Shown here: positions 1-7,883 of the stretch, piece after piece
Layout of the letters: the number at the start of each line of letters is the position of its first letter
Position numbering within the stretch: position 1 is the first letter of the stretch
Source: Flavobacterium sp. HJ-32-4
GTDB taxonomy: Bacteria; Bacteroidota; Bacteroidia; Flavobacteriales; Flavobacteriaceae
Assembly (NCBI RefSeq): GCF_022532105.1
Contig: NZ_CP092832.1
Coordinates: 1,054,001-1,118,000, forward strand
DNA length: 64,000 bases
Direction of reading: 5' to 3'
Translations under genes and position numbers: made by a program
Notes under the pieces: model-generated
What the model was told of the DNA's origin: nothing
What the model saw: only the letters and a program-made list of their open reading frames with translations
Database searches by the model: none

Positions 1-785
1 TTGAAGAGGTCAAGGGCCCCAACGGCCACCAGGTCGGTAATGGCGAACAAACCGTCTACATCCGGATGCTCGTCAACGATCCGGGCGGCGAACGCACGTC
101 CCTCTTCAAATGTCACGCGTTCGCAGGTATACACCAACGAGGGGTCGAAGGCAATACCATTGTCCTGCAACGCCTTTTTATATCCCATAAACCGATCAAT
201 GGCGTTCTGGGGGTTCACCGGTCCGCGGATGTGGGCAATCCGACGGCAGCCTTTGTCGATGAGATGTTGCACGGCAGAGGCAGCAGCGGCCCGGTCGTCA
301 ATGATGACTTTCGAAGACGGAATCAGTTTTGAAATTTTATCAAACTGGACGAAAGGAATGCCCCGCGCCACAATCTCCCGAAGGTGGTCATCGTCGTTCG
401 ATTCGTTCGACAGCGACATCAGGATGCCGTCGACCCGTTTTTGTATCAGAAGGGCCACCTGTTTCTTTTCAAGTTCGAGCGACTCGTTCGACTGTAGGAT
501 GATGACCAGGTAGCCGTGTTGTTCGGCCTGCCCGATGATGCCATCGATCACATTCGAGAAGAAGTGGTGCGCTACCTCGGGGATGATGAGTCCAATCGTG
601 CGGGACTCACGCGTGCGAAGGTTTACTGCAAAACTATTGGGTTGGTAGTGCCATTTTTCGGCAAGCTCCATCACCGCTTTCCGCGTTTTGGGGCTGACGT
701 CCGGATACCCTTTCAGTGCTTTCGACACCGTAGTGACCGAGATGCCAAGCTGCTCGGCGATTTCCTTTAATGTGGTTTCTTTCAT
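1..785 (-). CDS. LacI-family transcriptional regulator (3' end outside window)
   Basis: The reverse strand reads from ATG at 785 into a LacI-type protein that is still open at base 1, so about 261 residues are visible and the C-terminus is missing. Residues 1-55 form the helix-turn-helix and hinge (KEIAEQLGISVTTVSKALKG), followed by a periplasmic-binding-protein-like sensor domain starting near SRTIGLIIPEVAHHFFSNVI. It is divergent from the TonB receptor/sugar operon at 919-7079, with two LacI-type palindromes in the gap, so it most likely controls that operon in response to sucrose or a derivative. Family assignment is secure from the N-terminus; the ligand is inferred from the neighbours only. 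The start is the only ATG that includes the complete helix-turn-helix. Confidence 0.93.
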   Translation of the reverse strand, partial: MKETTLKEIAEQLGISVTTVSKALKGYPDVSPKTRKAVMELAEKWHYQPNSFAVNLRTRESRTIGLIIPEVAHHFFSNVIDGIIGQAEQHGYLVIILQSNESLELEKKQVALLIQKRVDGILMSLSNESNDDDHLREIVARGIPFVQFDKISKLIPSSKVIIDDRAAAASAVQHLIDKGCRRIAHIRGPVNPQNAIDRFMGYKKALQDNGIAFDPSLVYTCERVTFEEGRAFAARIVDEHPDVDGLFAITDLVAVGALDLF

Positions 786-812
786 GGGCCGGACGAAGTA
801 CTTCAGAAAAAT

Positions 813-848
813 CGAAAACGATTTCGGTAATTTCGAAAACGATTTCGG
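813..848. promoter_or_regulatory. Two tandem LacI-type operators
   Basis: The 15-mer CGAAAACGATTTCGG occurs at 813-827 and again at 834-848. Each is a near-perfect palindrome (CGAAA..TTTCG) with a central CG, the layout typical of LacI/GalR operators. The two copies are 21 bp apart centre to centre, two helical turns, so dimers would sit on the same face of the DNA. They lie 28-63 bp upstream of the lacI start and 71-106 bp upstream of the receptor start, suitable for controlling both. No clear TAnnTTTG box was found for the receptor; TAACTTCG at 882-889 is the nearest match. Confidence 0.75.
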
Positions 849-918
849 TTTTGTAAGCCGATATTTTAATTAACAGGCTTTTAACTTCGGCATGCAAATT
901 AATTAATCAAAACCGAAA

Positions 919-3546
919 ATGAAAAACTCTACCCAATTACTCAAAAGAGTGGGCCTATGGATGGCCTTACTCCTGGTTCAGGTAGCCGTCGCACAGGGCC
1001 TGTCGGTCAGCGGAACGGTGAATGATGGCCAGGGGATGCCGCTGGCGGGTGCCAATGTAAAGGCACAGGGCGCCAGTACGGTTTCAGATGCAGACGGACG
1101 TTACAAGCTGTCAGGACTGAAACCAGGTGCGACGACGGTCAGCGTATCGTATGTCGGATCGAAAACCCAGGAGCGTTCGTTTGACCTCACATCCGATCGC
1201 ACCGAAGATTTTACCCTTCAGGATGAGGCAACGTCGCTTGACGATGTCGTGATTACAGGTGTGGTCAATCCACGTTCGAAAGTACGCTCAAGCGTGTCAA
1301 TTACGTCACTAGATGTGCAACAGGTCCAACAGGCCGCGCCGCGCTCCACTGCCGAGATCTTCCGTACCATTCCGGGTATCCGCTCAGAATCATCGGGTGG
1401 GGAAGGTAACTCCAACATCGCCGTACGCGGTGTGCCGATTTCGTCAGGTGGTTCCAAATACCTGCAGATCCAGGAAGACGGCCTACCCGTATTATTATAT
1501 GGTGACATCGCCTTTTCAACGGCCGATATCTTTACCCGTTTCGACGGAAACGTAGCGCGCATCGAAGCCATCCGTGGCGGTTCTGCGTCAACGTTGGCTT
1601 CCAACTCTCCGGGCGGTATCATCAACTTTATCAGCAAGACTGGTAAGACAGAAGGCGGAACACTGAGTTCTTCTTTCGGTTTGGATTACCGCAACTTCCG
1701 CACCGATTTCGATTATGGCGGATCATTGGGCAACAATTTCTATTTCCACACCGGCGGTTTCTACCGCAGCGGCGAGGGCGTGCGTGAAGCCGGCTTCAAT
1801 GCCAATGACGGTGGGCAATTCAAATTCAACATTACAAAAGAATTCGACAAAGGTTCGATCACGGTTTACACCAAATTCCTCAACGACCGCGCGGCTGCCT
1901 ACATGCCGATGCCAATCAAGGTAACAGGCACTAATTCAAGCCCGACGTGGAGCGACGTAGACGGTTATGACGCCACTACCGGTGCGTTGCAGACACCCTT
2001 TTTGACGCAAACGCTCGGACTCGGTTCGAACGGGGCACTTCGCCGTGGAGATGTTCGCGACGGTATGCATCCGGTCAGCAAATCAATCGGTATCAGCGCC
2101 AATTTTGAACTGGAAGACGGATGGAAAATCTCTGAGAATGGTCGTTTTTCGTCTAATTCCGGAGCCTTCGTAGCACCGTTCCCTGCTCAGGTAGGTACCG
2201 CTGCCGATATCGCCAATTCTTTCGGTGCCGGTTCGACGCTGACCTATGCCAACACAGGCACGGCGTTCAACAACCCGAACGGACTCGTAGCCCGTATCCA
2301 CATGTTCGACGTCGACCTGAACAACATGAGCAACTTCATGAACGATCTCCGCATCACCAAGAAGATCGAGTCGGCAGGTGTTGGCATTACAGCGGGTTAT
2401 TTCAAATCCATCCAGAATATTTCGATGTCGTGGTTGTGGAACTCTTACCTGCAGGAAGTATCGGGTTCAGATGCCCGACTCCTGGATGTGACTGATGCTT
2501 CCGGCAACTCATTGTCTGAAAACGGATTGTATGCCTATGGTACGCCGTTCTGGGGCAACCTGGCGCGTAACTATGACACCCAATACAACGTAAGCGCCCC
2601 CTACCTCAACCTTTCATGGGATGTAACCGATGCGTTGTCATTCGAAGGCGGTATCCGCTACGACCTCGGTCGCGTTACCGGTTCTTTCGCAGGCGGCGTC
2701 AGCCGGACGTTTGACGTCAACAACGACGGTGCTATTTCAGCGCCAGAGCAGAATGTGTTCGCTATCGACAATGCCAACGCAACAGCCGTGAACTACGACT
2801 ATAAGTACACCTCATTTACGTTAGGTGGTACCTATATGTTGGGCGAACAACGCTCGGTATTCGCACGTTTCAGTCGTGGTGGTTCGGCCAAAGCGGATCG
2901 TATCCTGTTCTCCGGACTCAACTACCTCGACGGTGACAAAATCAACGCGAAAGACATGTTGACACAGGCGGAGATCGGTTATAAGCAGAAATTCTCGAAA
3001 GGCTACGTATTCGCTACATTCTTCACCGCTACTACATCGGAAGAAGGTGGTTACGAAGCGACGACGAACAGCATCATCGAGAACGATTACAAGTCGATGG
3101 GTCTTGAACTCGAAGGCGGATACAACCCAACAGCGGAACTGAACCTGCGCGGTGGACTGACCTACACCAAGGCCGAGATCACCTCAGGCGCGAACGACGG
3201 AAACGAGCCACGTCGTCAGCCAAAGGTGATGTATAACTTCACACCGAGCTACCAGTTCTCTAAGAATAAAAGCAACCTGATCGGACTTACCTTTATCGGA
3301 CAGACCAAAGCCTATGCGCAAGACAACAATGAGTTGGTGATGAACGGTTTCCTGATGGTAAACGGGTTTGTAGAGTTCGGTATCACCAAAGGTTTGTCGC
3401 TCAACGTTTCGGGCAACAACCTGTTTGACACGCTGGCCATCACCGAAGCGGAGGAAGGCAGCATCACCGACAACGCTACCAATTATGTGAGGGCGAGACC
3501 GTTCCCGGGAAGGTCGCTCAGCATGACGTTGTCGTACCGGTTTTGA
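919..3546 (+). CDS. TonB-dependent receptor, probable sucrose/oligosaccharide importer
   Basis: This 875-residue outer-membrane receptor starts with a signal peptide (about residues 1-25, ending VAVAQ), then a carboxypeptidase-regulatory-like beta-sandwich (about 28-105), a plug domain (about 115-240, with RSTAEIFRTIPGIR and SPGGIINFISKTG) and a 22-strand-type barrel ending in an aromatic residue (LSYRF). An EF-hand-like loop, DVNNDGAISAPE, lies at about residues 599-610. No SusD-like lipoprotein follows, so it resembles stand-alone TonB receptors rather than a SusCD pair. The genes behind it (MFS symporter, invertase-like hydrolase, fructokinase) suggest it brings sucrose or a fructosyl sugar across the outer membrane. 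Family is certain; substrate is inferred. Confidence 0.9.
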   Translation: MKNSTQLLKRVGLWMALLLVQVAVAQGLSVSGTVNDGQGMPLAGANVKAQGASTVSDADGRYKLSGLKPGATTVSVSYVGSKTQERSFDLTSDRTEDFTLQDEATSLDDVVITGVVNPRSKVRSSVSITSLDVQQVQQAAPRSTAEIFRTIPGIRSESSGGEGNSNIAVRGVPISSGGSKYLQIQEDGLPVLLYGDIAFSTADIFTRFDGNVARIEAIRGGSASTLASNSPGGIINFISKTGKTEGGTLSSSFGLDYRNFRTDFDYGGSLGNNFYFHTGGFYRSGEGVREAGFNANDGGQFKFNITKEFDKGSITVYTKFLNDRAAAYMPMPIKVTGTNSSPTWSDVDGYDATTGALQTPFLTQTLGLGSNGALRRGDVRDGMHPVSKSIGISANFELEDGWKISENGRFSSNSGAFVAPFPAQVGTAADIANSFGAGSTLTYANTGTAFNNPNGLVARIHMFDVDLNNMSNFMNDLRITKKIESAGVGITAGYFKSIQNISMSWLWNSYLQEVSGSDARLLDVTDASGNSLSENGLYAYGTPFWGNLARNYDTQYNVSAPYLNLSWDVTDALSFEGGIRYDLGRVTGSFAGGVSRTFDVNNDGAISAPEQNVFAIDNANATAVNYDYKYTSFTLGGTYMLGEQRSVFARFSRGGSAKADRILFSGLNYLDGDKINAKDMLTQAEIGYKQKFSKGYVFATFFTATTSEEGGYEATTNSIIENDYKSMGLELEGGYNPTAELNLRGGLTYTKAEITSGANDGNEPRRQPKVMYNFTPSYQFSKNKSNLIGLTFIGQTKAYAQDNNELVMNGFLMVNGFVEFGITKGLSLNVSGNNLFDTLAITEAEEGSITDNATNYVRARPFPGRSLSMTLSYRF

Positions 3547-3571
3547 GTTTTTTCATATTTGTTAAATTGGG

Positions 3572-3602
3572 GTCCCCTCGCTGCTAAGCCAGGGGACTTT
3601 TT
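3572..3602 (+). terminator. Intra-operon hairpin with U-tract
   Basis: GTCCCCT (3572-3578) pairs with AGGGGAC (3591-3597) across a 12-nt loop and is followed by TTTTT. It lies between the receptor stop and the MFS start at 3614. It may act as a partial terminator that gives the receptor more transcript than the downstream inner-membrane and cytoplasmic genes. Confidence 0.6.
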
Positions 3603-3613
3603 ACCTACGTCAC

Positions 3614-4981
3614 ATGAAAGCATCCAAACACCTCAGCTTCTGGCAGATATGGAATATGAATTTCGGATTTTTCGGAATCCAGTTCAGTTTCGGGCTGCAA
3701 CAAAGCAACATGAGCGCCATCTACAAATACCTCGGCGCCGACGAGGCCTCGTTGCCGATGCTTTGGCTCGCAGGCCCGGTCACCGGATTGGTGTTGCAAC
3801 CCATCATCGGTGCCATGAGCGATGCGACCTGGTCAGAACGGTTCGGACGACGGAAACCCTATTTCCTCATCGGGGCGCTGGTGTCGAGTATCGCGCTGGT
3901 GCTGATGCCGTTTTCATCTGCGCTGTGGATGGCCGCCGGACTGCTCTGGATCCTTGATGCGGCGAATAACATTGCCATGGAACCCTATCGCGCTTTTGTG
4001 GCCGATCGCCTCGAAGAGAAGCAGCATTCGATCGGTTTCCTGATGCAGAGTTTCTTTACCGGTTTAGGCATCACCCTGGCGAATTTTACCCCGGCACTCC
4101 TGGTGGGGTTCGGCGTGTTGACGTTGAATGGCAAACTGTCGAACGGTATTCCGGTATACACCTACTGGGCCTTCTTCATAGGTGCCGCAGCTGCGTTGCT
4201 TTCTGTTTTACTTTCCGTATCCACGACCCGCGAATTTCCACCTGACGAAGACGAACGACGATTGTTGGAAGAAGCGCGGAAGAAAAACCTTTTTGCCCGC
4301 ACGTTCGGCGAAATCGGTACCGCCATGAAAGAGATGCCCTTGACGATGAAGCAACTCATACCCGTGAAGTTTTTTACCTGGTATGCGATGTTTTGTTATT
4401 GGGAATACATCACCTCGGCGTTGTCATCGTCGATTTTCCACACAACCGACCAGCATTCGGAAGGCTTTTCACAGGCGCAGCTACTCACCGGAAACCTCAA
4501 CGGAACCTACAATGTCATCTGCTTCCTGTGTGCGTTTGCCTTAGTACCACTCGCCTTGAAGATGGGCGCCAAACGCGTGCATTTTCTGGCACTGGCACTG
4601 GGCGGCGCCGGTTTACTGCTGCTGCCGATGCTCGACCACGGCACCCAGCTTATCGAGTTGCCCAATCCGTTTGGCACGCCACTTTCCATCAGTCAGGTCT
4701 ACGTGTACCCCATCGGTCTGGGCATTGCCTGGGCCTCGATGATGGCCATGCCGTATCAGTTGCTGGCAGCGTCGATTCCGAAAGAGAAACGCGGCGTTTA
4801 CATGGGAATCTTCAATATGTTTATTGTCATACCGATGATCATCCAGATCATTACGATGCAGTATTTTGTATATGACTGGCTTGGACAGGATCCCGTTGCG
4901 GTGATTCGCATGGCTGGAGTTTTCCTGATCCTGGGTGGACTTTTCAGTTTACGTATTAAAACCCCAAATACGGCAGGCTGA
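3614..4981 (+). CDS. MFS sugar transporter, SLC45/sucrose-symporter-like
   Basis: This 455-residue protein has about twelve hydrophobic segments. It carries the conserved MFS loop-2/3 motif in the form SERFGRRKPYFLIG (about residues 74-87), and the early segments NMNFGFFGIQFSFGLQQSN and GPVTGLVLQPIIGAMSD are typical of the SLC45/GPH-like sugar:cation symporters. It should move the sugar delivered by the upstream receptor from periplasm to cytoplasm, probably with protons. Its stop overlaps the start of the next gene (TGATG at 4979-4983), so it is translationally coupled to the invertase-like gene. Sucrose is the best substrate guess given the fructokinase downstream; maltose is an alternative. 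Confidence 0.85.
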   Translation: MKASKHLSFWQIWNMNFGFFGIQFSFGLQQSNMSAIYKYLGADEASLPMLWLAGPVTGLVLQPIIGAMSDATWSERFGRRKPYFLIGALVSSIALVLMPFSSALWMAAGLLWILDAANNIAMEPYRAFVADRLEEKQHSIGFLMQSFFTGLGITLANFTPALLVGFGVLTLNGKLSNGIPVYTYWAFFIGAAAALLSVLLSVSTTREFPPDEDERRLLEEARKKNLFARTFGEIGTAMKEMPLTMKQLIPVKFFTWYAMFCYWEYITSALSSSIFHTTDQHSEGFSQAQLLTGNLNGTYNVICFLCAFALVPLALKMGAKRVHFLALALGGAGLLLLPMLDHGTQLIELPNPFGTPLSISQVYVYPIGLGIAWASMMAMPYQLLAASIPKEKRGVYMGIFNMFIVIPMIIQIITMQYFVYDWLGQDPVAVIRMAGVFLILGGLFSLRIKTPNTAG

Positions 4982-6159
4982 TGGTTATAGCACAGTATAC
5001 AGACGCGATTTCGCTGCTTCAGCGCGTGCGGTCGCCGCATGGGTTCCTGGCCAGTGCCGCCGAAACCGATAATTACCATCGGGTTTGGGCGCGTGACGGC
5101 GTCATCTGCGGGCTCGCTGCGTTGGCGTCGGGTGATACGCAGTTGATGGAGGGCTTCCGGGCCACACTCCAAACGCTGGCGAAGGCCCAACACGAAAGTG
5201 GTACGATTCCGTCGAATGTAGCGGTGGGCCAAGGAAAAACCGACATTAGTTACGGCGGATTGGCAGGCCGTGTCGACAATGCGTCCTGGTTCGTAATCGG
5301 GGTCTGTGCATATGCTCACGCCGCAGGCGACGAAGCATTCGCGAAGGAAATGGAGACGCCTATCAGGCGGTGTCTTACCCTGATGCAGGCGTGGGAGTTC
5401 AACAACCGCCATTTGATGTATGTGCCCCTGTCAGGTAACTGGGCAGACGAATACATAACGGAAGGGTATACCTTATACGACCAATTACTCCGAATCTGGG
5501 CGTTGCGGTCGTTTTCGAAATGCTACCGCGCTCCCGAGGCACGGCAAAAAGCAGATGCGATTGCGGAAACGGTCGTCCGGAATTTCACTGCCTACGGTGC
5601 AGGCGCCTACTACCATGAAAAAGCCTATGCCGCCGCTTCTTTCACACCCTTTGCCCCCTGCTGTTTTACGCCGGCTGGTTATAAACCCCAGTTCGATGCC
5701 TTTGCCCACGCGCTTTTTTTATTGTTGGATGTATGGCCAACGGAGGCACGTCCTTCTTTACTTGAGCATTGCAAAAAGCTGGCGGCTGCCCTGCCCCTTG
5801 GGATGCTTCCCGCTTTCTGGCCCCCGGTGCAGCCGGGCGACGCCGAATGGAACCTGCTGGAAAACAATTGTAAGTACGAGTTCCGCAATTTCCCGTATGA
5901 ATTCCACAACGGCGGAAGCTGGCCGATGGTCAACGGTTTTTATGGCATGGCCCTGGTGGCATCCGGCGAACGGGAGGCTGCCGAAACACTATATAACGCC
6001 ATCGCATCGGCGAACGCCCAAAGCGACGGTGGGTTCTATGAGAACTTCCACAGCCAGACCGGCGCACCCATCGGCGTGCCCCATTGCAGTTGGTCGGCCG
6101 CCGGACAGTTGCTGTTGCACCAGTATTTATACCAAGAATTTAAATTCGATTTTTCGTGA
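4981..6159 (+). CDS. GH100-like (alpha/alpha)6 glycosidase, probable cytoplasmic invertase
   Basis: This 392-residue protein has no signal peptide. It looks like an (alpha/alpha)6-barrel glycosidase of the neutral invertase (GH100) / amylo-1,6-glucosidase type: the motif YHRVWARDGVI near residues 32-42 carries the Asp (D39) expected of the general acid, and WADEYITEGYTLYDQLLRIWAL and FHNGGSWPMVNGFYGMAL are typical helical-barrel blocks. Being cytoplasmic, downstream of a symporter and overlapping a fructokinase (stop at 6157-6159, GTG start at 6156), it most plausibly splits sucrose to glucose and fructose. The exact family (GH100 versus a debranching-enzyme relative) and the activity are inferred from motifs and context, not shown. 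Confidence 0.78.
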   Translation: MVIAQYTDAISLLQRVRSPHGFLASAAETDNYHRVWARDGVICGLAALASGDTQLMEGFRATLQTLAKAQHESGTIPSNVAVGQGKTDISYGGLAGRVDNASWFVIGVCAYAHAAGDEAFAKEMETPIRRCLTLMQAWEFNNRHLMYVPLSGNWADEYITEGYTLYDQLLRIWALRSFSKCYRAPEARQKADAIAETVVRNFTAYGAGAYYHEKAYAAASFTPFAPCCFTPAGYKPQFDAFAHALFLLLDVWPTEARPSLLEHCKKLAAALPLGMLPAFWPPVQPGDAEWNLLENNCKYEFRNFPYEFHNGGSWPMVNGFYGMALVASGEREAAETLYNAIASANAQSDGGFYENFHSQTGAPIGVPHCSWSAAGQLLLHQYLYQEFKFDFS

Positions 6160-7079
6160 AGCCCCACATTGACATCATTTCTGCAGGCGAGATATTAATC
6201 GACTGCATCGGCGCTGAGATCGCGTCGTTGCCGCATACCCGGGAGTTTCAACGGTTTCTGGGCGGATCGCCGACGAACGTGGCAGTCAACGCGTCACGAC
6301 TTGGGCTTAACGTGGCGTTGGTGGCTACGATCGGTCAGGACGCGTTTGGCGTTTTTGCCGGACGGAAACTGGAAACGACTTCGCTTGACACCACCTACCT
6401 ACGCCGCACGACCGACCAACCCACCTCCGTGATTTTTGTGTCGCGTTCGATAGCGACGCCTGATTTCATTCCCTACCGCGAGGCGGATCGCCATATTCTG
6501 CCCGAGCAACTGCCGGACGAACTATTGCGGAATGCCTCGATTTTCCACACTACCTGCTTTGCCCTCAGCGCCCAACCGGCCCAACAAACACTACTCGATG
6601 CGGCCCACAAGGCATCGCGATGGGGTGTGCAAACCAGCCTCGACCTGAATTATGCCGCGCGCATTTGGCCGGATAGGGAAGAAGCACACCGCGTGGTAGC
6701 CCGCTATATGGAGTCGAAGCCGTTGTTGAAAATAAGCGATGACGATGCCCTGCGGTTCTTTGGTGTGGCGTTGGAGGATGACGCCCTTTTTGCCTATTTC
6801 CATGCCCATGGCGCGTCGACGATCTGCCTGACGAAAGGCAAAGACGGTGTCGTCGTGTCGGATAAAGAGCAAGGCCTGTTGCGCCGACCTGCCGAAACCG
6901 TAGAGGCGGTTATTGATGCCACTGGTGCCGGTGATGCGTTCTGGACGGGCTTCCTTTTTGCACGACTCAAAGAGCGGTCACTAGATGACTGCATCGGCGC
7001 CGCCCAACGACTGGCCGCCATGAAATTGCAGCATATCGGGAAGATACCCGATCACCCCGATCTGGCATCACTCCTGTAA
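6156..7079 (+). CDS. PfkB-family carbohydrate kinase, probable fructokinase
   Basis: This is a 307-residue ribokinase-fold kinase. The N-terminal substrate motif GGSPTNVAVNASRLG is at about residues 36-50 and the C-terminal ATP/anion-hole motif DATGAGD is at 254-260, with D260 as the expected catalytic base. It starts at GTG (6156), overlapping the stop of the hydrolase, which indicates coupled translation. Together with the hydrolase it would phosphorylate the fructose released from sucrose. It is the last gene of the sugar operon; a hairpin terminator follows. Other PfkB kinases (2-keto-3-deoxygluconate kinase, for example) share these motifs, so the substrate rests on context. Confidence 0.88.
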   Translation: MKPHIDIISAGEILIDCIGAEIASLPHTREFQRFLGGSPTNVAVNASRLGLNVALVATIGQDAFGVFAGRKLETTSLDTTYLRRTTDQPTSVIFVSRSIATPDFIPYREADRHILPEQLPDELLRNASIFHTTCFALSAQPAQQTLLDAAHKASRWGVQTSLDLNYAARIWPDREEAHRVVARYMESKPLLKISDDDALRFFGVALEDDALFAYFHAHGASTICLTKGKDGVVVSDKEQGLLRRPAETVEAVIDATGAGDAFWTGFLFARLKERSLDDCIGAAQRLAAMKLQHIGKIPDHPDLASLL

Positions 7080-7101
7080 GATTGAGTTGGTTTGATTTGA
7101 T

Positions 7102-7149
7102 TCCGCCTGGCATCCGAACGAAATACGGACCGCCAGGCGGATTTCGTTT
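7102..7149 (+). terminator. Terminator of the sugar operon
   Basis: TCCGCCTGGC (7102-7111) and GCCAGGCGGA (7132-7141) form a perfect 10-bp stem with a 20-nt loop, followed by the T-rich TTTCGTTTT. It lies 22 bp after the fructokinase stop. Confidence 0.7.
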
Positions 7150-7186
7150 TCTATGTTACCGCTCTGTTAAAAAAACGTGAAAACCA

Positions 7187-7227
7187 TGGAAACTTTTTTT
7201 GTATTCAAAGTTTCCATTCTACTTTTG
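7187..7227 (+). promoter_or_regulatory. Promoter of the efflux operon with embedded TetR operator
   Basis: A Bacteroidetes promoter is readable as TTG at 7199-7201, an 18-bp spacer, and TACTTTTG at 7220-7227 (TAnnTTTG). Spanning the -33 element and most of the spacer is the inverted repeat TGGAAACTTT (7187-7196) / AAAGTTTCCA (7207-7216) with a 10-bp centre. A dimer bound there would block polymerase. The first gene is a TetR-type repressor (ATG 7248), so autoregulation plus control of the pump is the natural reading. Confidence 0.75.
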
Positions 7228-7247
7228 TACCCGAATTACAAAGGTTT

Positions 7248-7871
7248 ATGAAAGATAAGATCGTAAGCAGGGCGACCGACATGTTCCTGAAGCTGGGCTT
7301 CAAGAGCATCACGATGGACGATATCGCCAGCGACATGTGCATCTCAAAGAAAACCATTTACAAGTTCTTCACCAATAAGGAACAACTGATCGTAGAAGCG
7401 GCCAACCTCGTTCACCGGACGGTATATGATGCCATAGACCAAACGATGAAGAGTGGTTTCAACCCTGTTGAGGAGAACTTCGAGGTACGCAAGACGTTCA
7501 AGGCGATTTTCCAGGCGGTAGAAAAATCACCGCTGTACCAACTCAAGAAGCACTATCCGGAAATCTACCATGAAGTGGTGCACCGCGAACGCGACGTCTG
7601 CCACAGTTTTATGCGGGAGAACATCAAGAAAGGTATCGCAGAGGGCTATTACCGTCCGGATACGGATGTTGAAAGTGCCGTGGAGTTCTATTACACCATC
7701 GTCTTCCACATAAATGAAACGAATGTCTACGAGCGTGATGCGTATGACAAAGAGCTTGCAGCCCTGATCTATCACACCCGCGCCATCGCCACGGATAAAG
7801 GGGTGGCCGAACTAGAACGCCAGCTAGCCGTACATCCGGAAGGCAACCCATCAAACGAAACACAAATCTAA
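7248..7871 (+). CDS. TetR/AcrR-family transcriptional regulator of the efflux operon
   Basis: This 207-residue protein has the TetR DNA-binding domain at residues 1-50 (FKSITMDDIASDMCISKKTIYKFF read in two overlapping pieces: ITMDDIASDMCISKKTIY is the helix-turn-helix) followed by an all-helical ligand-binding domain. It is the first gene of an operon with a TolC-like protein (12 bp downstream), an adaptor and an RND pump, so it is most likely the local repressor released by a pump substrate. The 30-bp palindrome at 7187-7216 is the likely binding site. Ligand unknown. Confidence 0.92.
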   Translation: MKDKIVSRATDMFLKLGFKSITMDDIASDMCISKKTIYKFFTNKEQLIVEAANLVHRTVYDAIDQTMKSGFNPVEENFEVRKTFKAIFQAVEKSPLYQLKKHYPEIYHEVVHRERDVCHSFMRENIKKGIAEGYYRPDTDVESAVEFYYTIVFHINETNVYERDAYDKELAALIYHTRAIATDKGVAELERQLAVHPEGNPSNETQI

Positions 7872-7883
7872 TCGCTCTGTTAT

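Noticed and set aside
1..770. Plus-strand open frames at 1-513 and 516-770
   Set aside because: They are antisense to the LacI gene, whose minus-strand translation shows a full helix-turn-helix and sensor domain.
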